Assembly (NCBI GenBank): GCA_023374045.1
Contig: CM041777.1
Span: forward strand, 480,105,594 to 480,169,593
Direction: 5' to 3'
Source of the DNA: Limonium bicolor
Lineage: Eukaryota; Streptophyta; Magnoliopsida; Caryophyllales; Plumbaginaceae
DNA length: 64,000 nt
In this document: positions 45,154 to 58,000 of the stretch, one piece after another
Position numbering within the stretch: position 1 is the first letter of the stretch
Layout: every line of letters starts with the position of its first letter
Notes under the pieces: model-generated
Databases searched by the model: none
What the model was told of the DNA's origin: nothing
Seen by the model: only the letters and a program-made list of their open reading frames with translations
Made by a program: the position numbers and the translations under genes

Positions 45154-45175
45154 GTTAGTCACGTGGGTGACTAAC
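45154..45175 (+). other. U5 hairpin, D LTR 1
   Basis: Perfect 9-bp stem GTTAGTCAC/GTGACTAAC with loop GTGG, about 90 bp before the LTR end. Also present in A and D2. Solo LTR C has CAACCAC/GTGGTTG with loop ATGG in the corresponding place. Confidence 0.85.
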
Positions 45176-45271
45176 GGCATTGTACACCCGCCGTTGTGTA
45201 AGGAGTATCCGCTGCGAAGGTAAGTATTTGTACAGTAATGATGGTATTAGCGGTAGGGGTGTTACAAAAAG

Positions 45272-45283
45272 TGGTATCAGAGC
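45272..45283 (+). other. Primer-binding site, first D unit
   Basis: TGGTATCAGAGC, complementary to the 3' end of plant initiator-Met tRNA, five bases after the LTR. Its 3' half is part of a perfect 10-bp hairpin (arms ATCAGAGCGA and TCGCTCTGAT, loop AGTA). Confidence 0.92.
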
Positions 45284-48200
45284 GAAGTATCGCTCTGATG
45301 GATGAAATACCGAGTTTAGGTAAATACCGAGTTAGGAAGTAGAGACTTAGGGCTATGGGTTGAGTGCTAGTGTGTGAGGACGCTAGATAGGAATTTCCAG
45401 TGTGAGCTGGATACCTACAGTAACCATACCCGCCCTCCTCGTCCCCCGTTGTAAGTTGGGACAAGAACGCCAGAGAGATGAAAAGACCTCTCACACTCGG
45501 GGAAAACCCGATCTGGCAGTACAAAACAAACCCTATTAGAAAGAACCTGTCATACGGTAGAGTCCGAGAACTGGAAGTCCCGAAGACGGTTCCCGTTGGA
45601 TGACGATGACCGCACTTAAAGGCAGAAAAATGAAGATCCCAAACACAAGGATAATGGAATTTATGGCACCATGGGGCGACATGCTTCGCAGTCGCGAGAA
45701 CCATGTGTAGCCAGCAAGAAGGGAAGCACAATCGTGCAATAAGCAAGGAAAATGGAGTAGCAACCCTAGACAAGAGAGTCTACGGACTACAACCTTTGAT
45801 GATACCAACAACGGTATACAAACCGACTAAGGAATTAGTCGAGGTGGATTAACACCAAACCTACATGCCAAGAGGCTGTAATAACCGAACAACATAGTTC
45901 AGATGCTATGAAAGAAATCATAACACATACACCTATAGGACCACAACCTGGTTCCTAAGGATAAGTCAAGTCTCGTTAACCACACTGAAGGTGTGAGACA
46001 CCCGGATGGACGACAATCATGTCAAGTATACTGAGAAGCAACTCAGGAGATCGATCACCAAGATCAAAAGATCAAGGAAGATCTAATAAGACCACCAAAT
46101 AGGGATGGAAACGATACCGTAACCGGTATGCGTTAACCGAAAAACAACCTACCCGCGCGCACTTGCCGAGGGCAAGTGCAGCAACTACAAGACAATGGAA
46201 TATTTTAACAACCCGCATATACTAGTCAAAGCACCGCTATGACGAATGGAGCAAATATAGGATCACCAATCCTAAGTACTTAAATAATGAACCTCGGAAA
46301 GGCCTAACGGCCCGACCATTGTATTAAGAGTATACCAGTCAGCAAGAAGCTGGACTTGGTCAAGACCTCAATCATGACAACGCCATGAAGAATTCCTTTT
46401 AACACCGAACGGTCATTTCAAAACCCGATTTTTCTTTCAAAATCACAAACTCTTCTTTTAAACCTTGGATTTTTAAAACCAAACAGACGGAATTACGGTG
46501 AGTATCATAGGATGATACAAGAGGAGTTGACAATAGAATACTTCACCTAGGCGTGTGACGAACACTACGAGTGTACCCAAATACGGGATGTGGGACGACC
46601 GCACTCTGAAGGAGCTTGCGGGCCTAACAGATAGTTAGGTAAGTGGTAACGTGCCAAGACGGTACCCCACGTATGTATACATGTAGTGTACGACACACGG
46701 GAAGTAGTCAACTCCGCTCTACGGACCATAAGTAAATTCGAAACGGAACAGCTGGTTACCTCAACCGAACAAAGGAAGCTCAGATAAGCTACAAGCTAAG
46801 GAGTCAGGAACTCAATTCAGGAGAACCATTAAGAGTTGAAAGTGCAAGAAGCACTAACAACGGGATAAGACATTGGACATGTCTCGAATATACCTAAGTA
46901 AAGCATGATAACTGGAAGGAATACCCAGTCTAAGCACAGTAAGGCAAACGCCTAACATTAACACAACAGTGTTCAATGAACGGGATATAATTCCCAGATC
47001 AACAACCACAACACACAGGGTGATGTTGTAAGGTACTAGAAATACCATTCATCACCGGAAGGGATACCAAATTCGTTATAACACAAGGAAAAACACCAAT
47101 GGTCTACCCTAAGAACGGGAGACGTTACAACCCGAAACGGATAACTCAGATCCAGAACCGCAAGGCAGGACAACAAACTGAAAATACTCATATATGCCAG
47201 ATGCTACCGCATAATCGGTAATACCCAGGAGCAATCCATAAAGGGTAGCAAGTCAACACAGTTAAACGAGATGTCGTGGTAAAAACACCACAATCGGAAC
47301 GAGCAACTGGTTAGAACACCGACGGGATCCCACTTGATAGGGGATACCCCAAATTAATAATGGTATCGATCAATACCAAATACAAAAAGGGTCTCCAACA
47401 GACGGAAGCGTGATGTGACGATCTTGCCAGGGAGCCCAGTATAACCTCCAAATCCAGCGATGGTTTATGGGAAATAACCACTTGGAAACAACCTATGATG
47501 AGCAGAGCTCTAGGCAACATGGCTAGTAGGCCATGGAACTGTACCACACAACCCAACGGTTGCAAAACCAAGGTGAACTATATGGAAAGTGGTCAAGGAT
47601 GACACCGATAAAAGAGTAACAACCAATGAATGAGGACGCCCCTCATAATGTGAGACCACAAGAGTGGAGAGCACATGGATCCCAAGAAGGGGATACCATA
47701 ATACTGTCGGGAAATATATCCCTTTCAGAACTACTAACGTAGTCAGGCTTGAGCATATATTTCTTGCCAAGCAATGTGAAATAAGTTTCAACAGCAATTG
47801 TTGACAACCGAGGAATAACCGGTTATAAAACCAATGATGCTCAGGGAGCTCAGAAAAATAAAGGAATACCATATTCGGTATTGCCAAATACATGGGAAAC
47901 CATTGTATAAATGCATGAGCTGAAACTAGCAACAGTGGATGCCGTGCAAACCAATACTGTGGAATCAGTAAGAACATGGTGCGCAGCAGGCGACCAATGT
48001 ATGCGAATAATCACCCAGTACTATGGAGTTTGTAATATAAATGGTAGATAGACCGGGCAACAAGCCAGAAGTCTGTACCAAATGATGAAGCACCACCTGA
48101 AAGAGTAACGATCAATCCTATTGCGATCTCATAAGAGAGTTACTACCAAGGGTTCACGCCTCTGCACTCTGTAGGACTGAGTGTTTTGGTATTGCACTTG

Positions 48201-48957
48201 TGTAGTTAATGATCTAGTGGGATAGCTAAGGATATGGAGAACGTAAGTAGTGGTAAATTCTTCCTTTCACCAGTAAACACGGCGTAAGCCAGTTGAGCAA
48301 AAGCTTGGAAAAAACCGTGCGGCCTAAGGCCAAAGAAGCACGAAGAGTGTGAAACACACCAACAATCACAAGATGTGAATTCCATTGGAATAAAGGTGGA
48401 AGGAGACTTAAGAAAGTCACAAGGACTGACGCATTGAAAATGCAAGGTCATACAAGTAAAGAACACTTGTAATGAACCAGAGAAACTGGTATAATTCAGA
48501 AGCTACTAACAATAGAGGAAGCACTACAACTAAGTAGTGACTTAACCTCAACCGACAATAAGTCGGAGGAACCAAGTGAATAATCACTACAGAACACAAC
48601 AGTATGTATATAGATTGCCAGAGAGCGGGTTACAAATCTAAAACGCATCGAGTTCGAGCACGGTAAAGGAATATCACACTTGGTTAATAACCTTGTTCCC
48701 ACAACAAGAGGGATAAAAGGTGATGTGTAACAGAAGGCGAATAACCCAAGTTACCAGGGTCGCGCAGCAGAAGCTAGTGGGCCCAAAATTCTAAGTAAAT
48801 ACACCTAGAACCGAACCCGGTTAAGAGTTAAATAACTCCGATGAAAATTCTTGATGTAGGGACTAACGGTAATACGGTTAAGACCCACTAATCAAGGAAC
48901 ATTGTATAATAGACCGCATGGAAACCGAACCACTCCATGACGGCTGAATGCCTTCGA

Positions 48958-49078
48958 TCAATGTTCAACATTGACACATGGTAGATTACGTGGGCGTAAT
49001 CCCTTTAAGGGGGGTAGAGCGAAAACCGCAAATGTATGTTTACGTGATAGGTGCGTAAACTACAATGCGCATAGCGCA
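48958..49078 (+). other. Cluster of four consecutive perfect hairpins
   Basis: Stems: 48958-48974 (TCAATGT/ACATTGA, loop 3), 48984-49001 (GATTACG/CGTAATC, loop 4), 49038-49060 (GTTTACG/CGTAAAC, loop 9), 49066-49078 (TGCGC/GCGCA, loop 3). The same cluster lies at about 58690-58813 in the second unit. Confidence 0.88.
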
Positions 49079-50411
49079 AGAGAATTCGTTTTGATGGTTG
49101 ATACTTATGTTACATAAACATTTGTATTCACTCATCGTGTAATTATGGTAATTTGGGAAGTAAGTATAGGAAAAAGGAGTAGAGAAACTCCAGGGTAATG
49201 AGAAACCCGATTGGTAATAGTATGAAGAATGAGTATGTATGGGAGACTTGAGGAGTATAAATCGGCATACAACCGATGTATGTAATGAGTATGAATCGGT
49301 GTACAACCGATGTATTTTATGAGTATAAATTGGAGTATAGCAAATTAATGGGATGGTATACCCAACAATTTCTTAAGTATAGTAGTTGGAGAAGATGTAG
49401 TAACGGTGGATGAAATGATTAGTGAGTAAGTAAGTGAATCATATAATTGGAAAATGTATGTGTATGATTACGAGTAGCAAGATTAAAAAGATAGAAACGA
49501 GATAATGTTTGACAATCTGTCTGTTTGTATTGAGGTGGGGAAGTGGAACTTGATTTGCTAGTGATCAAGGGAAGCCGAACACAAATTGGAGTGGAAGGAT
49601 AATTCAACACCAATGCTGATCACATTGGGGTTGAAGGACTCTGGAAGCTCCCCTAAGTGGTCACAATAATAACACTAGTATTAGGAATGATCATCAAAAA
49701 AAAAATGGAAATTGGGAGATTTATGCAAAGTTTTCAAAATGAATTTCCAAAATAACTAATTTGGTACAATGCTTTCTTCAAACTTGAGAATGAGGATCGG
49801 TTTTAAAACCGCTCCCACGGGCGCTAGTGGATCTTCCATGCCTAGGCACGGGTATCCGGTCGAAACCATAGGAGGTGAAGCTAGTTTTGAGTCTGTGGAA
49901 GTGTAGAGTAGTTTGAAACCACTACACCGGGTGTACGGTAACAGTGAGTGTTTTGTATTTTTCCAAAGGCACTGGGGCAGCGTAGTCCTGAGTAAGTATG
50001 AGTAAGTATGAGTAAAGTATGAGTAAGTAAGTATGAGTAAGTGCCTGAGGATCTCTATATGTGCAAATGAATTTGATCAGAACCAAAGGACCGTAGAGCC
50101 AGAAAGCGTAAGTGCTCAAGTCATGACGGCCGTGAACCAGAAAGCGTAAGTGTTCAAACGTGACCGGTACCTGAGGGATCACTCTCCATTGGGGAGGATT
50201 GTACCTAATTGTCTGCGGATGGACCCCCTTGGAGAGGAGTAAAATGGATATTTTTGATTGCTATGCATGCAGTGACATGCTGTTTGGATGCGTAGTATGC
50301 ATCATGTCAGACATTTGGAGTTTGACAAGTTATATGTAGAGGTCATAACCTTAGCATAGAGTATTGGTACAAGTAACAATATTAGATTCACCAACTTTGA
50401 GGGCAAAGTTC

Positions 50412-50426
50412 TTTAGGGGGGTAGAT
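50412..50426 (+). other. Polypurine tract, first D unit
   Basis: TTTAGGGGGGTAGAT directly before the second LTR. The LTR's first base is A instead of T here (AGAAATACC). Confidence 0.8.
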
Positions 50427-52592
50427 AGAAATACCCCGAACTTAAATATGGTGATTATATTATTCTAATATGGTATTTAAGGGCCTAATAGTGCCTAAGT
50501 AATTTTGGTAAAGAAAATAAATCCAAAGAAATGAGAAAAACGCTTAGGAAGCGGAAAACGCTAAAATGAGCGTTAAATAACCATAGGAGGTACAAGACCT
50601 CGGTTATAGTATCGTAAGGATTCCTAAGGCTTATTCATGCCTAATTAGTATACGGAATGATTCCCGAAGAAAACGGATCCGAATAATGTATTAAAACGCT
50701 AATAGAGCTTTAGCGCACGGTTTTCGAGGAACCCGAAAACGTGATTCTAAGTGGTCAAACAGACCCGTAAAAATTATAAACCATAAATAAAAATTATTAA
50801 GCATTTATGGAAGCTTAATAACCAATAAAAATAAAAAGAAGAACGAGAAAATTCCGGAAAACGGGCCCGGTTAGTGAATAGTATCAGAACCGGGTGAAAT
50901 AACGAGCGTTTTCTGTAAAAGATGAAAACGCTCCAGCTAGTATTACAGTGGGGGCCGGTTTTAACAGATAAATAACCCCCTCTCACACATACACACTAGA
51001 AATAAATAAGGAGTCAAAAAGCAAAAGTAGAATAAAAAGGACAAAAGCAACCCCACCCTCTCTCTCCTCTCTTTCTCTTCCTTCCTTCTCTTTCCTCTCC
51101 TTCTCTTCCCCATCGATTTTCTCTCTCCTCCTGAGCTGGGCGATTTGTGAGAAGCTCCACACCTTCCATGGATTCTCTTCATTCTTCCTCAAACTCTAAC
51201 TCCATTTGAGCTCCAAATGTAAAACAAATTACATTTTGTAACCCTCATCCTCCTCTACATTTCTATCTTTTCAAAATTCGAAAAGGATGAGTTTCATCTC
51301 CATGGGTTTTCCCCATTTGAAGAGAAAAGCACACCATTGTGAAGCTTGGAGTCTCCTCTTTCCAACAAGGTAAAAATCCACATGAAAGACCTCACTTTTC
51401 TCCATCTCTTGGTTTGGCCGATTTTGGTCTCTCTTTCTTACCTTGTTTTCCTCTTGTTTTAGAGCTTTGCTTCAACCCTCCAATGGTGGTGAGAACACCT
51501 TCTTGAACCAAGGGCTAAAACCCCTCCTAAAGCACTCCAAAGGTAAACCCTAGAAATTTGTATTTTGAACACTTCAATGAACTAGCATAAATCTAAGGGC
51601 TAGTGTATTAATTATACTTGTTTGATGTGTTTGGGTGATGGGAATGGAGTTTGGCAACTCCATTCCCCATGTGATCGATTTGTGCAAGAAAGAGGGAAGA
51701 AGAAATGGAAAAGAAAGAATGAAGTATAAGCTCAAGGTAAGAGCTCCTTCCTAATGTAAATTCTATTGCATTAGAGTAGTGGGAATGGGTAAAATATTTA
51801 ACGAACCCAAAACTTCGTACTAGTATTGAGAATTGTGAAGTTTGAGTATTTAAGTGCAAGTATTTGAATTGAAGGCTTTGGAGCCAAGTGAAATGAGTAT
51901 GTGTATTAGTATTGTGATTGGGGTATTGATGTATTAAGGTTGCTCAATATGTGTGCTGGTAGAACCCTTGTGGTTTGGCTATAATAGGGATGGATTTGAT
52001 GAGAAAGGATGTGTGTGGATAAGTAAGGAAAGTAGATGAGTTATGGCAAATTTTTGGTAGGAATTGTGCATTAAGGAATGACTTGGTGAATGGGAGAACC
52101 AAGGTATGTATTGAGGATAGTAGAGATGTTTAATGACCATTGGAATGGTAATTGTAGTATGAGGAATAAGGAGTGTAAAATCTGTAGCAAAGTGTATAAG
52201 AACATATTGGAGAAGCTAGGAGAATTTAATGTGCAGGATCTTGGTAAGATGAGTGTTGGAACTTGGGTATAGGTAGTGCAATGGCTTGGAAATGAATTGG
52301 TATGGCAAGGAGAGGTATTTAGAATGCTAGGAAGACATGGTCGAGGGAGAATTGGATAGGAGAATTGAATTGTAAAATCTGTAGCATAAGTGTAAAAAAA
52401 ACTGTCACAAGTATTGGAAAAGAAGTGAGGGAATTGTGTAAGTTATTGATGGATTTAGTGAGGGATTTGGTGGATGAATCAAGGCAATTTGGAGGGCCTA
52501 AGAAGTGTTAAAACATGTGGGATTACATGTAGGAAGATTGGGGAAACAATGGGCAAAGTATAGAGCTGAAAACAGAATTTTAAACTGAAGTA

Positions 52593-52920
52593 GGCCGGAC
52601 CGGACTTGCGACCGGACTTGCAAGTTCGGTCGAGCCCAGATTTACAAAGACGGGAAACCTTCTGGAATCGACCGAACTTGCGACCGGACTTGCAAGTTCG
52701 GTCGGCCAGAAAAATTCTCCCGTCAGAAACCTTCTGGAATGGACCGAACTTGCGACCGGACTTGCAAGTTCGGTCGGCCAGAAAAAATTCCGTAATGCGA
52801 GCTACTGGAATGGACCGAACTTGCGACCGGACTTGCAAGTTCGGTCGGGCCAGAAAATTTCCCGTACTGGTAGCTACTGGAATGGACCGGACTTGCAAGG
52901 TCGGTCGCAAGTCCGGTCGA
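52593..52920. repeat. Palindrome array, D LTR 2
   Basis: Same five-unit array as at 42891-43215, with a few indels between units. TATAAAT follows at 53026. Confidence 0.92.
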
Positions 52921-53025
52921 GTCGAGTAAAAAAAAAAACATTTTTATTATATGATTATAATAATCATATGTGTATATATATGCCTATACACATATATGCA
53001 TATGTATGCAGTAGCAGTAGAACAC

Positions 53026-53032
53026 TATAAAT
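53026..53032 (+). promoter_or_regulatory. TATA-like box, D LTR 2
   Basis: TATAAAT at the conserved place after the palindrome array. Confidence 0.5.
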
Positions 53033-54069
53033 GAAGTAGTAAGTAGTAAGGGTAAGAAAGTAAGTATAGAGTATGAAAACAAGTGTAACAATAACTAAGC
53101 AAGTTGAGAGTATAAGAACATTAAGTACACCGGGATAACGGGGTAAGTACGGAAAGTAGTAATTACTTGTGCATCGTAAGAGTATAGTATTAATAATAAT
53201 GTTTGAAACATTATCAGTGGAACAAGTGTGAACCAACGAGCAAGGGAACACGTGTTAAAGCTAACTCCGGTGAAAGGTATGGTTCCTCATGCCCCGTATG
53301 CTAACCGAGTTACGTTGATTTGTGTGCTGTATGCCGGCTAATCAAGACTAAAGCATGAAAACGGTTTATTGCCTTTCATTATATGTCTTGCTGTATGTTG
53401 ATTGAGCTATCCTTCTTGAATGGTTGTGTGGCTTTACTTAGTGCGTAGACCGACTCATAGATGAGTCTTGTTGTGTATTGACTCGTAGCGAGAGTCGTGT
53501 GTGAATTAATGGAACCGTAGCAACGCACTAAACCAACGAACCAATAGATGGTAACGTAAACCAACGAACTCACTAGATGCGAGAGAGTGTACGGGGAGTA
53601 ATAACCTCCCGATAACGGTAGGAGAAACGAAATGAGTAATCCACAAACGAACAGTAGTGGAAGTATATAAGTAACCTCTATTAGAGGAACTAATCTTGGT
53701 GCAAAACGTGAACCATGAGAGTAGTAAAGAATGATGAGGGATCTCCAAACCCCTTAGTAATTTAGTCGACCCGTTACGAGAGGACCCGACTGATGTAAGT
53801 ATGCCCCGAACGAGAGAGTATTCGATATGTTGGGGAAACCCCATAAATCTGAGGATACTAGACGGTGGTAATTCCCTAAGCTAACAGAGGTTATCGAGAG
53901 AGATACTTCTAGGCTAACCCATGAGGTTGTATTGTGCTCTGAGAGAAGAGTGTTGGGAATTCGTGTAGTCCGGTAGAACGGACATTTGAGTATTTGAGGA
54001 GCTAAGCGTATAGCCCTCGTATTGTAGGTCCGGTGGCGAGTCTTGAGTATGACTCCGCCCAGAGGCCAA

Positions 54070-54355
54070 AGTAATGAGTATTGCGTATGTATGAGTAAGG
54101 TAATGAGTATCAAGTAAGAAGCACGTGTGAGTATGTAAGGAGTACCGAGTATGAGTACGTATGAGTAAGTATCGAGTATTGAGTATGTAGGAGTAAGTAT
54201 GGAGAATCGAGTAGTGAGTAGCACTAGTATAGTGACGAGCACAGAGTAAGGATCGTGTACGAGTAAGGTATTGAACATGGAGTGATGAGTATGCAAGAGT
54301 AGGGAGTAAGTATGAGTAGAGCAACGAATATCGAACACAGTACGAAGAGTCAAGA
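54070..54355. repeat. GAGTA-rich minisatellite, D LTR 2
   Basis: Same tract as in LTR 1, with small indels. Confidence 0.85.
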
Positions 54356-54992
54356 ATGTATAACAAATACGAATGGTTGACTATTGAATTGTCTTCCTTA
54401 GTAGGTATTGTACTTGTGTATTTATGTAGGTATCCTTGATTGTATTGTGTAGTATGAGTATGTATGTATGCATGTAAAATGAACTCCATGTATATCCGAC
54501 CCAAAGTAGTCGGCGTACCGCGGTTAGCACGCGGTATATGCGGATTTCATATGCAGCGTAAGCTGACCCCCTCGGGGGACTTTTTTTTTAGTGTGCAGGT
54601 ACCGAAGCTGTTCACCGTTCGAGAGAGTAGGACGGGGACTGCTACATAAGCATGGGTAGTTGAGTAAAGGGAATTGTATGTGTTAACGTTGTAAGAATTT
54701 GGATGTTTAGACTGTATCGGTATTTTGAGGATTGTAGTATACTCGGTATAGTAATGTATTGGAGTTGTAATTGGATTATGGATGGTATGCAATGGGAAGT
54801 ATTGTATTGTGTAGAGTACTCGGTATGTTCATGTTCATCAGACCGATAGTATGTAGTATTGTAACTCGCCTTGTTAGTCACGTGGGTGACTAACGGCATT
54901 GTACACCCGCCGTTGTGTAAGGAGTATCCGCTGCGAAGGTAAGTATTTGTACAGTAATGATGGTATTAGCGGTAGGGGTGTTACAAAAAAGT

Positions 54993-55004
54993 TGGTATCA
55001 GAGC
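54993..55004 (+). other. Primer-binding site, second D unit
   Basis: TGGTATCAGAGC seven bases after the LTR end. The adjoining hairpin has a two-base shorter loop than in the first unit. Confidence 0.92.
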
Positions 55005-58000
55005 GAAGTCGCTCTGATGGATGAAATACCGAGTTTAGGTAAATACCGAGTTAGGAAAAGTAGAGACTTAGGGCTATGGGTTGAGTGCTAGTGTGTGAGG
55101 ACACTAGATAGGAATTTCCAGTGTGAGCTGGATACATACATAACCATAACCATACCCGCCCTCCTCGTCCCCCGTTGTAAGTTGGGACAAGAACGCCAGA
55201 GAGATGGAAAAGACCTCTCACACTCGGGGAAAAACCCGATCTGGCAGTACAAAACAAACCCTATTAGAAAAGAACCTGTCATACGGTAGAGTCCGAGAAC
55301 TGGAAGTCCCGAAGACGGTTCCCGTTGGATGACGATGACCGCACTTAAAGGCAGAAAAATGAAGATCCCAACACAAGGATAATGGAATTTATGGCACCAT
55401 GGGGCGACATGCTTCGCAGTCGCGAGAACCATGTGTAGCCAGCAAGAAGGGAAGCACAATCGTGCAATGAAGCAAGGAAAATGAAGTAGTAGAACCCTAG
55501 ACAAGAGAGTCTACGGACTACAACCTTTGATGATACCAACAACGTATACAAACCGACTAAGGAATTAGTCGAGGTTGGATTAACACACCAAACCTACATG
55601 CCAAGAGGCTGTATTAAGATAATAACGAACAACATAGTTCAGATGCTATGAAAGAGAAATCATAACACATACACCTATAGGACCCAACCTGGTTCCTAAG
55701 GATAAGTCAAGGTCTCGTTAACCACACTGAAGGTGTGAGACACCCGGATGGACGACAATCATGTCAAGTATACTGAGAAGCACTCAGGAGATCGATCACC
55801 AAGATCAAAAGATCAAGGAAGATCTAATAAGACCACCAAATAGGGATGGAAACGATACCGTAACCGTATGCGTTAACCGAAAAACAACCTACCCGCGCAC
55901 TTGCCGAGGGCAAGTGCAGCAACTACAAGACAATTGGAATATTTTTAACAACCCGCATATACTAGTCAAAGCACCGCTATGACGAATGGAGCAAATATAG
56001 GATCACCAATCCTAAGTACTTAAATAATGAAACCTCGGAAAGGCCTAACGGCCCGACCATTGTATTAAGAGTATACCAGTCAGCAAGAAGCTGGACTTGG
56101 TCAAGACCTCAATCATGACAACGCCATGAAGAATTCTTTTAACACCGAACGGTCATTTCAAAACCCGAATTTTTCTTTCAAAATCACAAACTCTTCTTTT
56201 AAACCTCGGATTTTAAAACCAAACAGACGGAATTACGGTGAGTATCATAGGATGATACAAGAGGAGTTGACAATAGAATACTTCACCTAGGCGTGTGACG
56301 AACACTACGAGTGTACCCAAATACGGGATGTGGGACGACCGCACTCTAAGGAGCTTGCGGGCCTGACAATAGTTAGGTAAGTGGTAACGTGCCAAGACGG
56401 TACCCCACGTATGTATACATGTAGTGTACACACGGGAAGTAGTCAACTCCGCTCTACGGACCATAAGTAAATTCGAAACGGAACAGCTGGTTACCTCAAC
56501 CGAACAAAGGAAGCTCAGATAAGCTACAAGCTAAGGAGTCAGGAACTCAATTCAGGAGAACCATTAAGAGTTGAAAGTGCAAGAAGCACTAACAACGGGA
56601 TAAGACATTGGACATGTCTCGAATATACCTAAGTAAAGCATGATAACTGGAAGGAATACCCAGTCTAAGCACAGTAAGGCAAACGCCTAACATTAACACA
56701 ACAGTGTTCAATGAACGGGATAGAATTCCCAGATCAACAACCACAACACACAGGGTGATGTTGTAAGGTACTAGAAATACCATTCATCACCGGAAGGGAT
56801 ACCAAATTCGTTATAACACAAGGAAAAACACCAATGGTCTACCCTAAGAACGGGAGACGTTACAACCCGAAACGGATAACTCAGATCCAGAACCGCAAGG
56901 CAGGACAACAAACTGAAAATACTCATATATGCCAGATGCTACCGCATAATCGGTAATACCCAGGAGCAATCCATAAAGGGTAGCAAGTCAACAGTTAAAC
57001 GAGATGTCGTGGTAAAACACCACAATCGGAACGAGCAACCGGTTAGAACACCGACGGGATCCCACTTGATAGGGGATACCCCAAATTAATAAATGGTATC
57101 GATCAATACCAAAATACAAAAAGGGTCTCCAACAGACGGAAGCGTGATGTGACGATCTTGCCAGGGAGCCCAGTATAACCTCCAAATCCAGCGATGGTTT
57201 ATGGAAATAACCACTTGGAAACAACCTATGATGAGCAGAGCTCTAGGCAACATGGCTAGTAGGCCATGGAACTGTACCACACAACCCAACGGTTGCAAAA
57301 CCAAGGTGAACTATATGGAAAGTGGTCAAGGATGACACCGATAAAAGAGTAACAACCAATGAATGAGGACGCCCCTCATAATGTGAGACCACAAGAGTGG
57401 AGAGCACATGGATCCCAAGAAGGGGATACCATTAATACCTGTCGGGAAATATATCCCTTTCAGAACTACTAACGTAGTCAGGCTTGAGCATATTTTCTTG
57501 CCAAGCAATGTGAAATAAGTTTCAACAGCAATTGTTGACAACCGAGGAATAACCGGTTAATAAAACCAATGATGCTCAGGGAGCTCAGAAAAATAAAGGA
57601 ATACCATATTCGGTATTGCCAAATACATGGGAAACCATTGTATAAATGCATGAGCTGAAACTAGCAACAGTGGATGCCGTGCAAACCAATACTGTGGAAT
57701 CAGTAAGAACATGGTGCGCAGCAGGCGACCAATGTATGCGAATAATCACCCAGTACTATGGAGTTTGTAATACAAATGGTAGATAGACCGGGCAACAAGC
57801 CAGAAGTCTGTACCAAATGATGAAGCACCACCTGAAAGAGTAACGATCAATCCTATTGCGATCTCATAAGAGAGTTACTACCAAGGGTTCACGCCTCTGC
57901 ACTCTGTAGGACTGAGTGTTTTGGTATTGCACTTGTGTAGTTAATGATCTAGTGGGATAGCTAAGGATATGGAGAACGTAAGTAGTGGTAAATTCTTCCT

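Larger units (their letters stand above)
40935..45266 (+). repeat. First LTR of the D array, 5'-truncated
   Basis: Aligns with the second LTR from its base 230 or so onward. The first roughly 229 bases are missing at the junction with the Harbinger end. It ends GGGGTGTTACA and is followed by the primer-binding site. It carries the palindrome array, TATA box, minisatellite and U5 hairpin described separately. Confidence 0.92.
45267..50426 (+). mobile_element. Internal domain of the first D unit, non-coding (LARD)
   Basis: 5.16 kb between primer-binding site and polypurine tract. I find no gag, protease, RT, RNase H or integrase motif in any frame. The longest minus-strand frames have no domain and are not kept between the two copies. 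The sequence is unusually rich in short perfect inverted repeats. The element must depend on proteins supplied by another element. Element B shares the LTR termini and leader design and is a candidate helper. Confidence 0.85.
50427..54985 (+). repeat. Second LTR of the D array (4,559 bp)
   Basis: The only complete LTR in the array. It serves as 3' LTR of one unit and 5' LTR of the next. It ends GTGTTACA followed by the primer-binding site. It contains the same set of internal features as the first LTR. Confidence 0.93.

Noticed and set aside
45171..45811. Long minus-strand frames in the D internal domain
   Set aside because: The second unit breaks the same frames, codon use looks random and no domain is present.
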